A stretch of 16,294 bases of DNA. It comes from an uncultured Bacilli bacterium. Its GTDB lineage: Bacteria; Bacillota_I; Bacilli_A; RF39; UBA660. How positions within the stretch are numbered: the stretch's first letter is position 1; each line of letters starts with the position of its first letter. The position numbers were made by a program, and so were the translations under genes. Below the pieces are notes generated by a model. It did not search any database. It was not told where the DNA came from and saw nothing but the letters and a program-made list of their open reading frames with translations. This document shows positions 14,478 through 16,294 of the stretch, in pieces. The stretch is from contig CAKOMY010000018.1 of NCBI GenBank assembly GCA_934096815.1, positions 1-16,294 on the forward strand, written 5' to 3'.

Positions 14478-14597
14478 GAATACAAATTGCAATTTGGAAG
14501 TGAGATGTTAAGGGTGAAGAAGAAAATATCCAAATAGAAATGCATTATCAATTATTTTTAATATAAATATTTATGCTAATTTAAAAATATTTTAATT

Positions 14598-14650
14598 AAA
14601 AAAATCAAGGCTTAGATGAACTAGATTATTCATTAGACCTTGATTTTTTA
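14598..14650. terminator. Bidirectional terminator between the SDR gene and the Cys-rich gene
   Basis: Stem AAAAATCAAGG / CCTTGATTTTT (14600-14610 and 14638-14648) with an inner ATGAA / TTCAT pairing. T-tracts follow on both strands. It sits in the 195-base convergent gap; the 120 bases before it hold only a tiny, unsupported reading frame. Confidence 0.8.
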
Positions 14651-14672
14651 CAATTAATTATTTTTAAAATTT

Positions 14673-15755
14673 TTATTTTTTCTTAGCATCTACAACTGTT
14701 GTCTTAGTACATTTTTTATTTTCCAATGTCCATCCGTTTTCGCAAGTAAATACTTTTTTCATTTTTATATCACACATACCACTAGAATTTACATTTACTC
14801 CACCAGCACAATAAGTAATAAATTCCGCTTTATATTTTGCATAATAACAATAGCCATTATAATATACTCTACCATGACTTGAACAATAAATTGGATTTGA
14901 TTCAGCATAATCTTTTCTATAATAACAATCATTTGTTGTTGAATCAAGAACAGCTTCACTTTCTTTGTATCCCATTTTATCCATACATCTGTATTCTTCT
15001 TCTGGATCTATTTCAGTTGTACAATAATCATTATCCCATGCTCCTGCACTATAACCTTGTGGACATCTACCAGTTGCATTTTTAGTTTCAGTTTTAGTAC
15101 ATTTAGTTCCTTCTAAAACATAGCCACTTTCACAATAATAAGATACTGTAGTTTTATTATCTGTTTGTGGTTGTTCTTTAGTTGTAGTTGTAGTTTTATT
15201 TTCTTCTAATTTTTTCCATTTTGCATATAGAGTTGTATCTTCACTTAATAGAGCATCGTTATAAATTGGTGTTCCATTTTTATCTTCCCATCCGACAAAC
15301 TTATAACCTGTTTTACTTGGATCAGTTGGAAGTTTTAATTTAACATTTTCATGAATAACAATGTCTTTAACCTTACTTCCTCCTTTTGAATCAAATTTAA
15401 TAGTAATTGTTTTTACATCATCATTAAAAACTGCTTTTAATTTAACATTTCTATTAATTTTAGTTTTAAGATCAAATGGTTTTTCTGCTAAAATGTCTTT
15501 TCCATCTTTAACATCAACAATTTCATACCAATCAACAAATGATTCTCCTAAATCCTCCTTACTTTTAATATTACTTGAATTTATTATTTTATTATGTTTA
15601 ACATATACTACCTGAACATCTGAACCATTATCTAGATAAAAACTTACCTCATACTTACGATTCAAAAAAAATACTAAAAAAATAATTATTGCAAGTAATA
15701 TAAAACCTCCTATTATTTCAATAATAATCCTTCTTTTTTTGTCATTTTTAGACAC
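14673..15755 (-). CDS. Membrane-anchored surface protein with InlB-type repeats and Cys-pair repeats
   Basis: Basic N-terminus (KKRR) and one membrane helix (11-31) anchor the protein with the rest outside. Residues 34-110 and 115-181 are two tandem InlB B-repeat/Listeria-Bacteroides repeat units; the second is clear (FDSKGG, TGYKFVGWED, TTLYAKW), the first degenerate. A Thr/Lys linker (182-203) leads to a C-terminal region with exactly twelve cysteines in six pairs: 208/219, 231/245, 257/277, 291/303, 316/328 and 338/349. Most pairs follow a CxxGYxLxxxxC pattern, as in CESGYVLEGTKC and CENGWTLENKKC, suggesting disulphide-closed loops. Start is GTG 15753-15755 with AAGGAGG eight bases upstream. 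Probably an adhesion or sensory surface protein; that role is inferred. Own promoter and terminator. Confidence 0.82.
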   Translation of the reverse strand: MSKNDKKRRIIIEIIGGFILLAIIIFLVFFLNRKYEVSFYLDNGSDVQVVYVKHNKIINSSNIKSKEDLGESFVDWYEIVDVKDGKDILAEKPFDLKTKINRNVKLKAVFNDDVKTITIKFDSKGGSKVKDIVIHENVKLKLPTDPSKTGYKFVGWEDKNGTPIYNDALLSEDTTLYAKWKKLEENKTTTTTKEQPQTDNKTTVSYYCESGYVLEGTKCTKTETKNATGRCPQGYSAGAWDNDYCTTEIDPEEEYRCMDKMGYKESEAVLDSTTNDCYYRKDYAESNPIYCSSHGRVYYNGYCYYAKYKAEFITYCAGGVNVNSSGMCDIKMKKVFTCENGWTLENKKCTKTTVVDAKKK

Positions 15756-15775
15756 AATCGTTCCTCCTTAAATAT

Positions 15776-15804
15776 ATTATACTAGAAAATTATTAATTTT
15801 AACA
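15776..15804 (-). promoter_or_regulatory. Promoter of the Cys-rich surface protein gene
   Basis: TGTTAA (15799-15804) and perfect TATAAT (15776-15781) on the minus strand with a 17-bp spacer, ending just before the strong SD. Confidence 0.55.
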
Positions 15805-15976
15805 TATTTTTGATAACTAAATAATAATTGTTTAATTATTATTCTTTTAGATAGACTAAGATATGCTTGATAAATATTACTTATATTCACAAAACAATAC
15901 ATCCTTCATATACAAGCAAAATATCAAAAATATATTGTAATATGAGATAATTATAATAATAATTAATATGTTTAAG

Positions 15977-16010
15977 TTCGATAGAAAAAATTGTCAAAAT
16001 ATAGTATAAT
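15977..16010 (+). promoter_or_regulatory. Likely promoter of the ABC exporter gene
   Basis: TTCGAT (15977-15982) and TATAGT (16000-16005) with a 17-bp spacer; an overlapping perfect TATAAT (16005-16010) is an alternative -10. The other 200 bases of this divergent intergenic gap (15805-15976) are AT-rich and I see nothing else in them. Confidence 0.45.
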
Positions 16011-16050
16011 TTTTGTGATGAAAATTTAATTTATACATGGAGTTACAATT

Positions 16051-16294
16051 ATGAAAAAAAATACTAATAATTTAAGTAAATTGTTTAAATATTATAAAAA
16101 ATATAAGTTTTTATCTATAATGGTAATTATATTAAGTTTGGGATATGCTGGAATATCTTTATTATCACCTATATATGAAGGTAAAATGTTAGGTTTTTTT
16201 GAAAATTTTAATAAAAGCCAAATATTAAATACTGCTTTATTTTTAGTTATATTAAGAATTATAATAGAAATAGTTACTAATTTATGGTCAAGAA
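16051..16294 (+). CDS. ABC exporter permease/ATPase, N-terminal part (cut by window end)
   Basis: The first 81 residues of a membrane transporter, open to the window edge. Opening LSKLFKYYKKYKFLSIMVI is a short amphipathic 'elbow' helix running into the first membrane helix (about 20-40, ending ISLLSPIYEGKML), and a second helix begins at about 60 (ALFLVILRIIIEIVTNLW). This is the layout of type IV (exporter) ABC half-transporters, where the first helix ends in an 'xxPxxxGxxL' pattern. ATG 16051 has GGAG nine bases upstream. The ATPase domain, if present, lies outside the window, so the substrate is unknown and a stand-alone permease is possible. Confidence 0.75.
   Translation, partial: MKKNTNNLSKLFKYYKKYKFLSIMVIILSLGYAGISLLSPIYEGKMLGFFENFNKSQILNTALFLVILRIIIEIVTNLWSR

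Noticed and set aside
14478..14597. Tiny frame (ATG near 14505) after the SDR gene with a purine-rich stretch before it.
   Set aside because: It ends after about ten codons and shows no similarity; at most a trace of a lost gene start.
14837..15085. Plus-strand 82-residue frame rich in Asn, His and Leu.
   Set aside because: Antisense shadow of the Cys-rich gene, whose repeats, anchor and SD are convincing.

Overview
The window reads as a chromosomal segment of a very AT-rich, low-GC Gram-positive bacterium (Firmicutes/Bacillota; probably an uncultured Bacilli lineage such as RF39 or an Erysipelotrichales relative, which is inference). Shine-Dalgarno sites are of the AGGAGG type and promoters are sigma-A-like with TATAAT boxes. 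The encoded DUF402 phosphatase, PdaC-like deacetylase, PepF-like peptidase and InlB-type repeat protein are all familiar Firmicutes families. TGA is used as a stop (pgk, the deaminase, the reverse transcriptase) and Trp is TGG, so the code is standard and not the Mycoplasma code.

Left part (1-5011, all minus strand): a DUF402 nucleoside tri-/diphosphatase (ntdp-like) with its own consensus promoter; a two-gene unit of dCMP deaminase and a divergent phosphoglycerate kinase joined by a TGATG stop/start overlap; a secreted lysozyme-like glucosaminidase; and a two-gene unit of an acidic coiled protein with a LysM-like C-terminus plus a 76-residue protein of unknown function.

Middle (5012-9931): a tRNA-Asn with promoter and terminator; a plus-strand gene fusing an M14-type metallopeptidase to a VanY-like M15B D,D-carboxypeptidase; then, convergent to it across a shared terminator palindrome, tag (3-methyladenine glycosylase) downstream of a PdaC-like membrane-anchored deacetylase; then an unrecognised 216-residue protein. 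Several genes concern the cell wall (glucosaminidase, M14-M15 fusion, deacetylase, LysM-like protein), but they are in separate transcription units.

Right part (9932-16294): an oligoendopeptidase F-like M3 peptidase, then a retron. The retron has an extended -10 promoter, a predicted msr-msd non-coding RNA (about 11955-12123) bounded by an inverted repeat, and a 317-residue reverse transcriptase with the retron NAxxH and VTG motifs and the YxDD active site. No effector gene is visible beside it. Immediately downstream, on the other strand, lies the intact 5' end (promoter, SD, about 15 codons) of a truncated XRE-like regulator, which looks like a scar at the retron's 3' edge. After that come an extended SDR (NAD-dependent epimerase/dehydratase family), a membrane-anchored protein with two InlB-type repeats and six Cys-pair repeats, and the start of an ABC exporter cut by the window end.

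The best candidates for something undescribed are the apparently effector-less retron with its ncRNA and the M14-M15B fusion peptidase.
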